The notes: a model not told the origin generated them from the sequence alone. Shown: positions 1-11,300, counted from the first letter of the stretch. The stretch: 64,000 nt of DNA from Paenibacillus taichungensis (GCF_013359905.1 NZ_JABMCC010000112.1:1-64000); one strand, 5' to 3'. Numbers and translations: made by a program.

Positions 1-387
1 CGCGTGTTCTTCAATCAGATCTTCAAGCGGAATGACTGAACCGGCTGCCGTAAGTTTGGTATCGGCTGAGATCAGATCCGGATAATCTCCACCGGCGATC
101 ATGACGCCGAGCTTTTGGTTCTTGTCACCAGCCAGAAATTCGAATTTGAATGTAACGCCGAGCTCTTCCTTGATTTTTTTGTAAATCTTGTTGTCAGCGG
201 TTGGCTGCTGTCCGGCCTCGTTCAGGAATACCGAGATTTCTAACGGACTATCAGCCCCCACCTCACTACCTTTACTACTCTCCTCTCCGCTGCCTGAATT
301 GCTACCTGAGCAACCTGCTAGCACAACGCTCAATGATAATAACAACGTTGCCCCCATACGGAAAAATGATTTTTTACTGTCCCCCAT
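1..387 (-). CDS. ABC transporter solute-binding lipoprotein, C-terminus beyond window
   Basis: Only the first 129 codons are present; the frame is open to the window edge. The protein begins with a basic, hydrophobic signal peptide and a lipobox (VLAGC, Cys26), then a Ser/Gly/Glu-rich linker and the start of a periplasmic-binding fold (segment ISVFLNEAGQQPTADNKIY, then KLGVMIAGGDYPDL). This resembles the LplA/YtcQ group of large Paenibacillus solute-binding lipoproteins for oligosaccharides; the substrate cannot be told. The start follows a good ribosome site (TTTGGAGGTGC). It lies directly downstream of two AraC-type response regulators and a sensor kinase on the same strand, so it is probably their target. 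Confidence 0.85.
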   Translation of the reverse strand, partial: MGDSKKSFFRMGATLLLSLSVVLAGCSGSNSGSGEESSKGSEVGADSPLEISVFLNEAGQQPTADNKIYKKIKEELGVTFKFEFLAGDKNQKLGVMIAGGDYPDLISADTKLTAAGSVIPLEDLIEEHA

Positions 388-551
388 AAAGCACCTCCAA
401 AGTTTGATCTCACTATATGAAAGCCCTTTCATTTGAATAATTTAATTATAAATTTACATCTTCATGGAAACTATATTCGAATTATAGCTCTTTCCGAGAA
501 AACCTCAGGTTTTCTTAAAATATCGAAATGGGCTTCTTTGAAGATACATCG

Positions 552-2090
552 CTAGACGTTTTTCTTATATTCGTTAGGAGACATGCCCATTCGTTTCTCA
601 AATTGTTTTAAAAAATGATGGTAATTAGCGTATCCAACCTTTTCCGAGACCTCGCTATTTTTGTACTGATTCATATGCAGCAATCGACATGCCTCTTCAA
701 CCCGCAGGTTATGAAGCAGTTCATTAAAGCCGATTCCATTTTTTCGTATCAACAGTTGTCCCAAGTAAGCTGGATGCAGGAAGAAACGCTCTGCAAGCAA
801 CTTAATGGTCAATCCCTCGCGGAAATGCGCATGAATATAATCGTTAATATCCTGTACAATACCCTGTGCTTCGAAGACGCTCTCTTTAAGCAAAATCTCA
901 AAGCAGACTCTTCCGCACGAACGCAACATGCCAATCAAATCATCAAAGGTTAACAGTGTTTCATCCAGATCCGGAATTTCGAACAAACGGTAATTCTCTG
1001 AATCTTCTGCCATTTGCGACCTCACGTAGGCCCGAATTTCATGAAGAAGGTAAATGACAAATTTTCGAGCCTCATCCGGATGGACCCTCATCTGCCGAAA
1101 CGATTGCTCCATAAACTCCACAGCGGATTGGTAATTGGCGTAATCAATGAGCTGAAGTGCTCCGAGTACTCGCTCAATCAGTTCAACCTGTTTGTTGTGT
1201 CTTTGAAAATCACGGTTCTGAAGATCAGCATAATCCATTATGCTGTTCACTTCCGCTTCATAAAAGGCGTGCAGCAACGCCTTCTCTGCTGTTATTCGGG
1301 AGTTGCTGATTCGATGAAGAGAGGATTCCGCTGAGCCAATCGCCATATATGTACGAAAGCCCGCCAGACGGCGAGCCAGTCCTTCTAATAATGTTCTTAA
1401 ATTCTCGCTCGTTCTCTGCGGTCCGGAGGAAACATCGCCGAACACAATGGATACGAGATCATTTCGCATACGAATGAAATAAATGACATGTTTGCCGTTC
1501 AGAACTTCTGAAGCAAGACTACTCCACTGGCCAAACTCTTTCTCGGATACCTGAACCAGACATACACACCAGGATTCAGCTGACTGGGAAAGGGACTGAA
1601 TTAGTTGAGTACTTTCTGGAGATCGCACTTTGCCTAATAAAGCCTCCTTCATCGTCAGAATTTCCTGCTCTCTCCATGCAATCTGCCCAATATATAGCTG
1701 CTCTTGCTCCTTTAGCAGTTCCATGCCCATTGTACGAATCTCGGACTCCGCCTGTTCCTCATCTAATGGTTTTAACAGATAACCGGAAACTTTGAATTTA
1801 AGCGCTTTTCGTGCAAACTCAAAATCGCTGTACCCCGTAAGTATAATGAACTTGGTCAACCAGTTTCCTCTACGACGCCATTCTTCAATCATTTCCAGTC
1901 CATTCATAATGGGCATATGAATATCAACCACGACAAGATCTGGCTTTTGCTCTTCCATTCGTTGCAATCCTTCCGCACCATTGCTGCACAAAGCGCATAC
2001 CTCAAAGCCAAGACTTTCCCATGGAATCCACAGCTGCAAGCCCTCTAGCGCCAATGGCTCGTCATCAATCAACAGTACTTTAAATGCCAT
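552..2090 (-). CDS. AraC-type response regulator (YesN family)
   Basis: A 512-residue two-component response regulator. The receiver domain (1-120) has the acidic pair D9/D10, phospho-acceptor D56 (VVVDIHMP), T85 and K107. A long middle region of no clear identity follows, then a C-terminal AraC double helix-turn-helix (about 410-510, ending MGMSPNEYKKN). Members usually activate a neighbouring sugar ABC importer when phosphorylated by a YesM-type kinase. The start overlaps the end of the kinase gene by 11 bases, implying translational coupling. It is the second of two regulators flanking one kinase. A small GAAAACC/GGTTTTC hairpin at 498-514 lies after the stop. Confidence 0.9.
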   Translation of the reverse strand: MAFKVLLIDDEPLALEGLQLWIPWESLGFEVCALCSNGAEGLQRMEEQKPDLVVVDIHMPIMNGLEMIEEWRRRGNWLTKFIILTGYSDFEFARKALKFKVSGYLLKPLDEEQAESEIRTMGMELLKEQEQLYIGQIAWREQEILTMKEALLGKVRSPESTQLIQSLSQSAESWCVCLVQVSEKEFGQWSSLASEVLNGKHVIYFIRMRNDLVSIVFGDVSSGPQRTSENLRTLLEGLARRLAGFRTYMAIGSAESSLHRISNSRITAEKALLHAFYEAEVNSIMDYADLQNRDFQRHNKQVELIERVLGALQLIDYANYQSAVEFMEQSFRQMRVHPDEARKFVIYLLHEIRAYVRSQMAEDSENYRLFEIPDLDETLLTFDDLIGMLRSCGRVCFEILLKESVFEAQGIVQDINDYIHAHFREGLTIKLLAERFFLHPAYLGQLLIRKNGIGFNELLHNLRVEEACRLLHMNQYKNSEVSEKVGYANYHHFLKQFEKRMGMSPNEYKKNV

Positions 2091-3918
2091 TGTCCCTGCC
2101 TCCTTCTTTATCCTGATGCTCTAGCAGTTGCAATGGAATTTCGAAGGAAACCTCTGTCCCTTCACCTATTATGCTCACCAGGTTAAAATCCACTTTATCG
2201 TCATAATACAACTCAAGACGGCGATATACGTTACGTATGCCAATATGACTCCCTCCGCATTCCTCCTTGCTCCGCATATGGTACAGAACCTCTTGTAAGC
2301 GTTCCTTATCCATGCCCTTACCATTATCAGATACAACGACTCGCAGGCGCTCGCTCACAACTTCCGCTTTAATTTTCACATAGCCGAGTCCCTCAATAGC
2401 CTGAATTCCATGTTTGCAAGCATTCTCAGCCAATTGCTGGATACTCATTTTGGGAATTCTATACTGCCTCGCCTCATCGCTAATATCAATGTAATATTCA
2501 AACTTGTCTCGAAAACGAAATTTCTCAATTCCAAGATACATGACCGTAAAACTCATTTCCTCTTCCAGCGTGACCAAATCGTCCTTCCAATTCAATAAAC
2601 GGCGAAGCAGCTTGGATAAGTCCTTGATAATATCCTTGACATCCGCATAATTGTTTTTGGTGCTAACCACCAACAGCGCATTTAGTGTATTGAATAAAAA
2701 ATGGGGATTCATCTGGCTTTGCAGCAAATTCAGCTCAGCACGAATACGCTCAGCCTCCTGACTCCGCTGTTGAATTTCAAGCTTGTACACATTATTGATT
2801 AAGGAATGGATCTGAGCGGTCATCATGTTGAAATTACGTATTAGATGACCTATCTCATCCTTTCCACCATCAATGTTGATTAGATCAAATTTCTCGTTAC
2901 CCACCTTTTGCATATGTCTTGAAAGGCGTTTTACTCGATAATTGTATGATCGCAGCACGACATAGATAAAGATAGAGGTAACCAAGGTAATGATACCAGC
3001 GAGCATGCCAAAATAAAGCTTCATGGAAAGCATCGCTTGTTTGACACGTGTTTCTTGAGGCACACCAATGAGCTTCCAACCTTTCACATAGCTGGCATTG
3101 CCAATTGGAACGATATGTAGATCCTTGTCCGATGCCTTGCTCATATTGAATAACGCATAATCACTATCGACCTCGCCCTGATACTTGTCATCTGTGGATA
3201 CGATAATCTGATTTTTGGCGTTGACCAAATACAGATCCAGCGAACTTTTCTCTCTCGCAATAACGTCATAGAATCGATTAAGATAAAAATCAATGCGCAC
3301 CAGCTTCTTGTAAGAGTTGTCCGAGTTATAATAGTCCATTTTTTCAATTACGCTAAAATACGACGAGATCGCCGCGCGATCATTTGCTGCCTTATCGCGG
3401 TATGCAAGCACACTCAGTGACTCCCCTGACGTTTCCCATTGCCTGAACCAAGTACTGGTGTTCATTGAGCTGTCCAGATAATAATAATCCCCTCCTGAGA
3501 CAATGGTTGGGTTATCCGTGTAAATGCCAATTCGCTGAATCTGATTGTTCACGGGAATATAGGAAGTCACCCGATGGCGAAGCTGTTCATCGAACGTATT
3601 GTAAAAATCCAGTTGACCATTGTATACACGATCCATGGATTCGGACAATAGCTTATCCGTGATTAATGCGTGACTGACAGCGATTCCCCCGTCAATCATG
3701 GTGTGAATGTCCTTTCTGGCTCGCTCCAGCGAGATTTGCAAATTCTGTTCTTCCCGCTCCTTGATCAGCCCAGACATACGATCCATGAACAAATAATTGC
3801 TTGCTATGATTGGAAGCAAAATACCAATAACGTATATCAGTATAAACTTGTAGTTCAAAGGAATATCGTTCACGATACCGCGAAATCGGAATTTCCTAAA
3901 CATGTCTTCCATCGCCAT
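2080..3918 (-). CDS. Sensor histidine kinase (YesM family)
   Basis: A 612-residue membrane kinase: TM1 about 24-43, an extracellular dCache-like sensor region (44-300), TM2 about 301-323, a HAMP segment, then a His_kinase domain with the phospho-acceptor motif QMNPHFLFNTLN (H406) and an HATPase_c domain with N-box (ENACKHG) and G1 box (DNGKGMD). It should autophosphorylate on an extracellular, probably carbohydrate, cue and pass phosphate to the AraC-type regulators on either side. It is separated from the upstream regulator by 28 bases and overlaps the downstream one, so all three genes look co-transcribed. Confidence 0.92.
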   Translation of the reverse strand: MAMEDMFRKFRFRGIVNDIPLNYKFILIYVIGILLPIIASNYLFMDRMSGLIKEREEQNLQISLERARKDIHTMIDGGIAVSHALITDKLLSESMDRVYNGQLDFYNTFDEQLRHRVTSYIPVNNQIQRIGIYTDNPTIVSGGDYYYLDSSMNTSTWFRQWETSGESLSVLAYRDKAANDRAAISSYFSVIEKMDYYNSDNSYKKLVRIDFYLNRFYDVIAREKSSLDLYLVNAKNQIIVSTDDKYQGEVDSDYALFNMSKASDKDLHIVPIGNASYVKGWKLIGVPQETRVKQAMLSMKLYFGMLAGIITLVTSIFIYVVLRSYNYRVKRLSRHMQKVGNEKFDLINIDGGKDEIGHLIRNFNMMTAQIHSLINNVYKLEIQQRSQEAERIRAELNLLQSQMNPHFLFNTLNALLVVSTKNNYADVKDIIKDLSKLLRRLLNWKDDLVTLEEEMSFTVMYLGIEKFRFRDKFEYYIDISDEARQYRIPKMSIQQLAENACKHGIQAIEGLGYVKIKAEVVSERLRVVVSDNGKGMDKERLQEVLYHMRSKEECGGSHIGIRNVYRRLELYYDDKVDFNLVSIIGEGTEVSFEIPLQLLEHQDKEGGRDNGI

Positions 3919-3946
3919 CCTTCATTTGTTACTTGTCATATCAGAC

Positions 3947-5473
3947 CTATGATTGTTTTCTGTAAGTAGAAGGAGCCATACCCGTCATTCGCTTGAACTG
4001 ACTTACAAAATAGTCAGCATTGGGGTACCCTGAACTGACCGCAACTTCGGCTATGCTGGAACAGCTCTGACGTAATAGTCTCTTGGCCTCCTCGATCCGT
4101 TTATCATTCAGATATTCCCGAAAAGACTTGCCAGTCTGCTGTTTGAAGGCTTGCCCCAAGTAGTTGGCATTCATATGAAATTTCTGTGCAAGTTCCTGGA
4201 GCTGCAGCTTCTGCCGAAACTCATGGTTAACATACTGCACTACACGAAAAATCGTGCTGCATTCCTTTTCTTTTCGCTGCTCCTGCAGAGCTCTCAAAGC
4301 GTTGATACTTAATACCAGTGCATATTCCCGAAATGCAGGATAGGAATCAATGTCGGTTAAGCCGCCCAACATATGTTGTAGCTGCAACTTAAACCTGTCT
4401 ACATCCCCATCCAGCTCCTTCAGGTGCTTGAGAACTCCCATCTCAAGGGCAAGTAATTGTACCCGAACATATTCTATATCCGACACAGGCAGTCCTGAAC
4501 CTGGATTTGCAAGCAGCTCGTTTACCTCTCTCTCGATCCCGCCCTCTTCACCCGTTAAAATGGTATTAAACAGGTTAGTTAAAGTCTTTTGGTTCACAGT
4601 CGCCATGATACCATTCCTTGGCAAGTCTTGATCGCAAATAATGCCACTCTCTTCTTGATAACGCTTCCATTTCAAGGCAGAAAATGCTTTTTCATATGCC
4701 GGCCGCATAGCGACTACTCCACCTGAGTGATATCCAAATGCCGCTATGATTGATGCATGACCGGAGTACATCTCAAACAGGTTTCTCCCTAGCCTCTCAA
4801 GCCAACTCAGGGAATCTTCAATTTCAGCAGCAAATACACCCATTCTTCCGTCAGCATCCATAAAAAATTCGTAGTGAGGAGCGCTAGCAAAACGCTGTAC
4901 GTGTGATTGTATGTCCGCATTACAAGTATCCGCCTCAATTAAAAGACAGGCCATGTTCTCATGACCCTCCATTTGCAATATACTTTCCACTTCGGCTTGC
5001 AGTTCACTGCTGTCCTCACCCTCAAACAGACGGTTGAACAAACAGTTTACATATAAATTACGCTCATGTTGATACAGCTTCTCCGAGACAAGCTCGTTCT
5101 GAATTTTACGACTCATCTGTTCTAATACGTTTTCAATCTCAACCTCATCAATGGGCTTGAGTAAATAATCCTCCACACGCTGTTCCAGCGCTGTTTTCAC
5201 ATAATCGAAGCTATCGTATCCGCTTAATATGACAAAACGCGGCGGTTTGGCTAGATTTTGTATCGAACGGTCAATCAGTTCAAGTCCGCTCACTGATGGC
5301 ATATGAATATCTGTAAACACCAGGTCTGGCCGAAGGTTCTCAATAATGGACCAAGCAGCGTTTCCGTTCTCTGCCTCTCCACAAATTTGAAAACCGTATT
5401 TATTCCAATTTACCATTGTTCGCAGACCTTCAAGTACCCATGGCTCATCATCCACCAACAAAACATTCATCAT
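3947..5473 (-). CDS. AraC-type response regulator (YesN family), first of two
   Basis: A 508-residue response regulator: receiver domain with D8/D9, phospho-site D55 (VFTDIHMP) and the LLKPIDE lysine loop, an uncharacterised middle region, and a C-terminal AraC double helix-turn-helix (about 405-505, MTGMAPSTYRKQ). It is the promoter-proximal gene of the regulator-kinase-regulator set. The ATG-ATG start is preceded by a G-rich ribosome site (GGGGGGAACTAAGA). It shares domain order and length with the second regulator, but the middle regions differ, so this is not a recent tandem copy. Confidence 0.9.
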   Translation of the reverse strand: MMNVLLVDDEPWVLEGLRTMVNWNKYGFQICGEAENGNAAWSIIENLRPDLVFTDIHMPSVSGLELIDRSIQNLAKPPRFVILSGYDSFDYVKTALEQRVEDYLLKPIDEVEIENVLEQMSRKIQNELVSEKLYQHERNLYVNCLFNRLFEGEDSSELQAEVESILQMEGHENMACLLIEADTCNADIQSHVQRFASAPHYEFFMDADGRMGVFAAEIEDSLSWLERLGRNLFEMYSGHASIIAAFGYHSGGVVAMRPAYEKAFSALKWKRYQEESGIICDQDLPRNGIMATVNQKTLTNLFNTILTGEEGGIEREVNELLANPGSGLPVSDIEYVRVQLLALEMGVLKHLKELDGDVDRFKLQLQHMLGGLTDIDSYPAFREYALVLSINALRALQEQRKEKECSTIFRVVQYVNHEFRQKLQLQELAQKFHMNANYLGQAFKQQTGKSFREYLNDKRIEEAKRLLRQSCSSIAEVAVSSGYPNADYFVSQFKRMTGMAPSTYRKQS

Positions 5474-5886
5474 TCTTAGTTCCCCCCGTTAATAGTGATG
5501 AATAATCTGCTTTTACCTTGGACACAAACGTGGAACATTGCACATTGGAAAATGTGTACCTATATAATTATTCAGATCTTTCAGCTCTTATACAATAGAC
5601 AATACTTGATTTAGTATCCAAAGCTTTACTCTTTTATAGCTTTTGGTATAGTTCTCATTTTATGATAGCGAACTTTTTCAGCACCACACCTCAGCAGCTT
5701 TATGTACCACATTGGCGATGATTCTGGTTCAATTTTGTCATTGTACACCTTGAATTTGCGACTATTAGTTAATCATAACATCCGAGAAAAGAATGCCAAT
5801 ACTTCAAACCAATATACAATAATTTTTAAAGAAAGAACTTTAATTTAAACAGTAACTCTGCTTGTACACACTCTCTGACAACTGAT
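5474..5886. other. 413-base AT-rich intergenic region
   Basis: The promoter for the regulator-kinase-regulator genes must lie here, but I found no convincing -35/-10 pair, operator palindrome or terminator. No small open frame with a ribosome site was recognised on either strand. Confidence 0.4.
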
Positions 5887-6240
5887 TTAATGTATATGAG
5901 CAAGGATATTGATTAACTTACCAAATGGATCACGGACATAGAATCGACGAACTCCCCAGGGCTCATCCGTAAGATCATATTCTATTGTATAACCAGCGCT
6001 TTTCATGCGTTCGTACGCTTCATCGACATCATCGACTTCAATTGAAAGGTCAGGTGTAGATGTATTTGAGCCACCTTGTGTGGCTATACTTATTTGAACG
6101 TTCTCCTCCCCAATTAATCCGTATGTTTCAATCCAACCATGATTCATCAATAAATCTAGTTCAAGCACATCCTGGTAAAAGTTTTTTGCTGCTGGAACGT
6201 TTTGTGTATTAATATTGGTGACAATTCGTTTTACCCTCAT
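5887..6240 (-). CDS. VOC-family (glyoxalase/bleomycin-resistance fold) protein
   Basis: A single-domain vicinal-oxygen-chelate protein of 117 residues: N-terminal VTNINTQNVPAAKNFYQDVLEL module and C-terminal SIEVDDVDEAYERMKSAG, ending RRFYVRDPFGKLINILAH, the usual metal-binding C-terminal strand. Substrate is unknown; relatives include antibiotic-binding proteins, glyoxalases and uncharacterised enzymes. The ATG at 6240 is preferred because GAGG lies 8 bases upstream; a TTG two codons earlier sits too close to that site. It appears monocistronic. Confidence 0.82.
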   Translation of the reverse strand: MRVKRIVTNINTQNVPAAKNFYQDVLELDLLMNHGWIETYGLIGEENVQISIATQGGSNTSTPDLSIEVDDVDEAYERMKSAGYTIEYDLTDEPWGVRRFYVRDPFGKLINILAHIH

Positions 6241-6457
6241 TTTCAAAACCTCGATTCAAATAATATATTTCCCCAATGAGGAAACCTCGCCCTTATTTCA
6301 CATTATCATCTAGTACCACGTTATTCAATCGACAAAAAGGCCAACCAGAAGATTCTGGCTAGCCTGCTAATACAAAAGTGAGATGCATCCCTTATGAAAT
6401 TTTAAATTTGGTTAATAATAAGAAATTATTCAGATGAAAACTTATGGGAGTGATTTG

Positions 6458-6922
6458 ATGCTGGGGAATGTCATTTTTGGTTTGGTTATCCCCATCTTAA
6501 TTGGTGGTTGGATTCTACGCAGAAACGTCAACATCCTCTTAGCTTATTATCCGCTGGGAGTAGCCACCTCTTCTTGTCTAAACGGTGTGGGTTTTAATTT
6601 CTTTTGGAATATACTTCCAAACACTCACAACCAGTCATATGCAGGCCTCCCTTTCGACTTAGGTATATACCCTGTTGCCGGGTGCCTCATGATATACATG
6701 ATTCTTGAAAAAAATACGAAGTCATGGCTAGCAATTCTAATCACATCTTTTACATTAACGCTGATCGAATGGTTGGCTAAAGAGATGGGTAGAGTTATAT
6801 ATTTTAATGGCTGGAACATCTATTGGACTTTCTTTTCTTACTTTCTTCCTTTAGTCGTAGTATACGGATATAGTAAAGTATTCACTCTGATGTACGACAT
6901 TTCTAAAAAGAAGAGAACATAA
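6458..6922 (+). CDS. Small multi-pass membrane protein, CBO0543-like
   Basis: About 154 residues with four or five hydrophobic helices and a basic tail (DISKKKRT). The order of segments (NILLAYYPLG, a YPVAGCLMIY helix, LTLIEWLAKEMGRVIYFNGWNIYWTFFSY) resembles the CBO0543 family of Bacillales membrane proteins, whose function is unknown. The ATG at 6458 is preferred over one eight codons upstream because GGGAG precedes it by 7 bases. It converges with the cellulase-like gene, with only 25 bases between stops. Confidence 0.65.
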   Translation: MLGNVIFGLVIPILIGGWILRRNVNILLAYYPLGVATSSCLNGVGFNFFWNILPNTHNQSYAGLPFDLGIYPVAGCLMIYMILEKNTKSWLAILITSFTLTLIEWLAKEMGRVIYFNGWNIYWTFFSYFLPLVVVYGYSKVFTLMYDISKKKRT

Positions 6923-6947
6923 AGCTTGATTCTTGCCAACATAACAA

Positions 6948-8240
6948 TTATTGCGATGCAAGAATATATCGATTCCATTTCTGCTGCCAGGCGACATCGT
7001 CCCAGAAAGGATGATGTGGTGCACAGTTGGAGCATAGAGTCATTCCCCAGAAGCCAAGAGCCATTCCTTTACGCAGTGCGTACTCTGCAATAAATTTCCC
7101 TATTGGCCCCTCTTCGAATCCCGCTAACAACGGCGTATAACCAACATATCCTTCCCCAATAACGACCGGCAAGCCAGAATGAGCAGCCCATTCGTGAGCT
7201 TCCTCGAAGCGCATATCTACCTTTTGCAGCATAGCCAGCTTATGTTTACTATAATTGTCGTATAAAAAAAGATCCCATTTATCGGGCTCCACCCAGTCAT
7301 GAAGATAGAGCAGCCTTAACCCTACCGGATTTCCATCCATCCTCCATTCCTGGTCACGCGGTAGCGTATACTCTTCAAATGCAGGCGCATCCTCTCGCAG
7401 GAGCGATTGGACGAATGAGCCGGGAAAAGGCGTATGTTGATCATCAATTCCAGCCGCTTCGGTTAATTCATTCAATACCCCTTTGATATAGAGATGGAAA
7501 TGTGCAACCTGTAAATTTCCCGCTACATAGGATTTGGGATAGGCTTCATTTAGTGTATAACTTGCTGTCATCAGGATATCCGGGTGGACACTTCTAAGAT
7601 AACCTACGGCCCCTTCAATATAAGGCTGCATGGCTCCCACCAGTGCCGGTACATTGGACGGAGCAATGCCTTGAGCGTTTCCAATCTCGGTCAGTTGCCC
7701 GAACTCCACCTCATTATGCAACTCTGTGTAGACGATCTGTTCGTCATATCCTTCCGCTTTTATATACCGGATAAGCTGATCCATGGATCTCGCAATAGCC
7801 ATAAATCGCTCCTCGGGAGCTATGGCAGCCAGTTCATCGCGCAACCCGGGAAAGGCCAGAAAGCTGGGGCTCTGCTGATATTCCCAAGAAGACAAGATGA
7901 TATAACAGCCATGTGCCTTGGCCTGTCTGAACAACTCCAGTAAATGCGCATGTCCATCCAGCTCGGCGCCGCCCCGGCAGTTATACCAGCGTGTCCGCTG
8001 CCCGATCTCTCCAAGGCTGCCGAAGTGTAACGGACCCGGCCGCTTGCCTTCCGCCGTGAACAATAAAAAGGGCATCGCACAGATTCGGATCGTATTATAG
8101 CCCCTCTCCACCGCTTCCTTAAATCTCGCCTCAAGGTCGCTATAGGGTTCTCCCGGTAAGGTCATGGTGTACCAGGAAAAATCCCACATCGTGATGGTCA
8201 GTTTGCGCGGCAACTCCCTACGCCCTACATCCATTATCAT
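6948..8240 (-). CDS. Cellulase-like (GH clan-A TIM barrel) protein
   Basis: A 430-residue protein without signal peptide, so probably cytoplasmic. It has features of clan GH-A barrels: an N-terminal MWDFSWYT strand, a putative acid/base in YTELHNEVEFG at the end of a mid-protein strand, and a putative nucleophile in PVVIGEGYVGYTP near the C-terminus. It matches what is annotated as cellulase-like family protein; the actual glycosidic substrate is unknown. It lies 91 bases downstream of the DUF5107-TPR gene on the same strand, and the pair is divergent from an AraC regulator, suggesting intracellular degradation of a sugar taken up elsewhere. Ribosome site GGAGGGTGTA precedes the start. Confidence 0.75.
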   Translation of the reverse strand: MIMDVGRRELPRKLTITMWDFSWYTMTLPGEPYSDLEARFKEAVERGYNTIRICAMPFLLFTAEGKRPGPLHFGSLGEIGQRTRWYNCRGGAELDGHAHLLELFRQAKAHGCYIILSSWEYQQSPSFLAFPGLRDELAAIAPEERFMAIARSMDQLIRYIKAEGYDEQIVYTELHNEVEFGQLTEIGNAQGIAPSNVPALVGAMQPYIEGAVGYLRSVHPDILMTASYTLNEAYPKSYVAGNLQVAHFHLYIKGVLNELTEAAGIDDQHTPFPGSFVQSLLREDAPAFEEYTLPRDQEWRMDGNPVGLRLLYLHDWVEPDKWDLFLYDNYSKHKLAMLQKVDMRFEEAHEWAAHSGLPVVIGEGYVGYTPLLAGFEEGPIGKFIAEYALRKGMALGFWGMTLCSNCAPHHPFWDDVAWQQKWNRYILASQ

Positions 8241-8331
8241 TACACCCTCCTTTTTGTTTTTAGCAATACAGGTTTATTCTTTATAATACAGTCAATGGAC
8301 AAAATCTCTACATCTCTTTGATGATGGAGCA

Positions 8332-11300
8332 TTAAGGTTGACATCCTTCGCGCAGTCGCCGGGAATACCGTCTATGAACCATTGCCCCTTGATGATTAGG
8401 ATCCATTTCCAGAGCCAACTCAAGTTCGGTTCCGGCTTCTTTGTCACGGCCTAGCCCCAGAAGTCCTAACCCCCTCATGTACCGGCAATGGATTACATTG
8501 CGCCGGTTCAGATCATCCTCAAATACCAGGAAATCCGGCAAGGATACCGCAAAATAATCCATTTTGATGTCGTCAAAAATATGCTTTTCAGCATAATCGA
8601 TCAGTTTATTAAAACGACGCTTAGCTTCCTTCACGTTACGGAGCTTCAACCAGGCCAACCCTTGGTAAAAAATCATTTCTGGCGGCTGATCGTTGTAGAA
8701 CAACGCACTTGTCGGCTCGGCTAGACCTTGTGAAGCTATGGTGTAACTAGCGATGGCTTCTGATTCCCGCTGCAGACCTTCGTAAGCCATGCCGAGATAA
8801 TAATAAATATTATTCTCCTGAGTTCCTTCCAACTTACCTTCTCCCAGATTCAACGGATAGACTAATGCTTGTTGTAAATGCTGAGCTGCTGATTCATAAT
8901 GACCGTTTTGCAGCGATTGTTTACCAAGCTCGGTATGAGCCAACTTATATTGCCCGGTCACTTTCCCCTCTCCACCTTCCCACGGATGGAAATTGCGCAG
9001 AGACAAGGCAGCGATTGCCTCTTGATAACGTTCAAGATTGTTTAACAGGGTTACGTATTCTACATACAGATCATCCCGCTTCTCAACCAGATCTCGCCTC
9101 TCTTCAAGGATATGGAGGCGTTTGTCTGTTGACCACGCGAGTTTCTTACGCAGCTGATCCAGTTCAAAGAAAATACGACCATCATCCGGTGCACAAGCAA
9201 AGGCCTGTTCAAGCGAAGCTAGGGCCGCTTGCGGATTGTTGTGTTTATTATAATAGGCCAACCCCAAGTTTCGGTGTACCGTCGGAAAATCATCCCGCAG
9301 TTCGCGGGACTTCTCCCAGCTCGCAATCGCCTCGATAGGCCGTTTTTTGTCATAATAAAAGTTTCCGAGATAGTAATGAGCCTTGTCGTCCTTCGGATTA
9401 GCATGAACTGCACTTACCAGCAGCTCAAGTTCATACAAGGTGTTCGGGAAACAATAGGTTGGGTTGGCCAATTGTCCCTTATGGCGAGCTTCTTGAGCAT
9501 GTTCATGTTGTCCGGTACGTTCATATAATTCAGCTAGTGCATAATGCAGCATCGGGTAGACTGAATTCTCCAGGTCCACTATGCTTTTCCCTACTCCAAT
9601 GGCTTCTTCATAAAAACCGCTGTCCATATAGTCTGCGATGACATTCAGATAGTTGTGGGCGTCATTTCTCATCAATTGCTGCAATTCAATCAGAATACCT
9701 TGTGCAACATCCTTGTCTCCCATAGCTGTATGAGCCAAAGCCAACTCATTATAAGCTCCAAAATCCGCAACATCCAATTCAAGGGTTTCAAACGCACAGG
9801 CCTTTGCTTTATCAATCAGACCAAGCTTGCGCAGCAAGGCGGCTTTCAGATTACGTGCTTTATAGTTTCGTGAATTGCGGATGAGTGAACGATCAACATG
9901 CTCCAGAGCCTCAGTGTACTGGCCTTTCAAGCTGGAAATCTGAGCAAGGGAGAAGTACCCTGCATCCTGCCACGCTGCCGACCATACCGATTTGTGAAAA
10001 GCAGTAAAAGCCTCCTCCAAACGGCCTTGACCACGAAGTGCTACTCCCAGCTGATAGTAGGCCTCGCTGTCATATGGGTTCGGATTTCGCCAGGTCAACC
10101 GCTCAATCGCTTTGCGGAAATACTGTTCGCTGTCTATATATAATCCACGACGAAGCAGTAAAGTTCCATAAGCTACATTCAACCGGATATCACCGTTATC
10201 CCGCTTCAATCCTTCCAGATAGTACGCTTCAGGCTCAAACGTAGCATGCCGATATTGCTCCAGATGCTGGCCTGCCAGATACAGTTCTTCGGTCGAACGC
10301 AGTTCTTCTGGTGCTGCCAGTAGTTTAGCAGCTTCAGGAATCTGTTCAATATCCGGACGTTTCGGTTGATAGGAAATCAGCACTCTGCCTTCCCTATTTC
10401 GAACCAAAAGCTTCAGATCATGCTCCTGCTCCCCACTCTCCAGCGGAATAACCTTCTGATATACATCTACAGGGGACAATTCAACCGTTTCCTGCAAATA
10501 CCGGGTTGCCGCCCCACTCAACTCCACAACGGCATGTTCGAGATTAGATGTTGCATATACCTTGATCACTGCCTCTCCGGCTTCAGCATCAACTTCCAGA
10601 TTGATGGCTGCTTCGATGGAGGCATTTTTTACGACACCGATGTTTTTGTATGGCATGAAATACTGGGTAAAGGTCTTCTCCTCGTAGGGTTGTAGCCAAG
10701 TGAAGTCAGGCTGATTGTCTGTGTACACTCCAGTCATGAGTTCAATGTACGGGCCATCTTCATCGGTCAATTGACGGTCCCACGCCTGACCGAACTCCCC
10801 ATTCCCCCACGTCCATTGCTTCTTGCCGGGAGAAATATGATGATTCGACACATGCAGCAATCCGGCTTCTACGCCGTGATCGTATGCGCCGACGAAATTA
10901 TAATCGGATTTATAAGCCATGTACGAAGTCGGAACCGGGATGTTTTTATACCGGGAAATATCAACGCCTTCCGAGTAATCCTGTTTGTAATAAGTTCCGG
11001 TAGCGATAGGAAAACGCGAGACATCCCTTTTGCCATGATCAAATACAGCCGTTACGTCTGGAGGAAACACGGATTGCGTATATTCATTAACCGCTACGGC
11101 CGGATTTGCCCACCACAGAAAGGTCTGCGGCTCAGGTGTCCGGTTGTATAATTGAGCTTGGATCTCCACATAGGCCTTATCCGGATAGAGTTTGAAGGCT
11201 GCTGTGACTTTTGTACCGTACATCCGGTCGATCTCACTAACCCAGACTGTAGCACTGCCATCACCAGTTGCTTCGTATTTGTATTCAACCGGACCAAATG

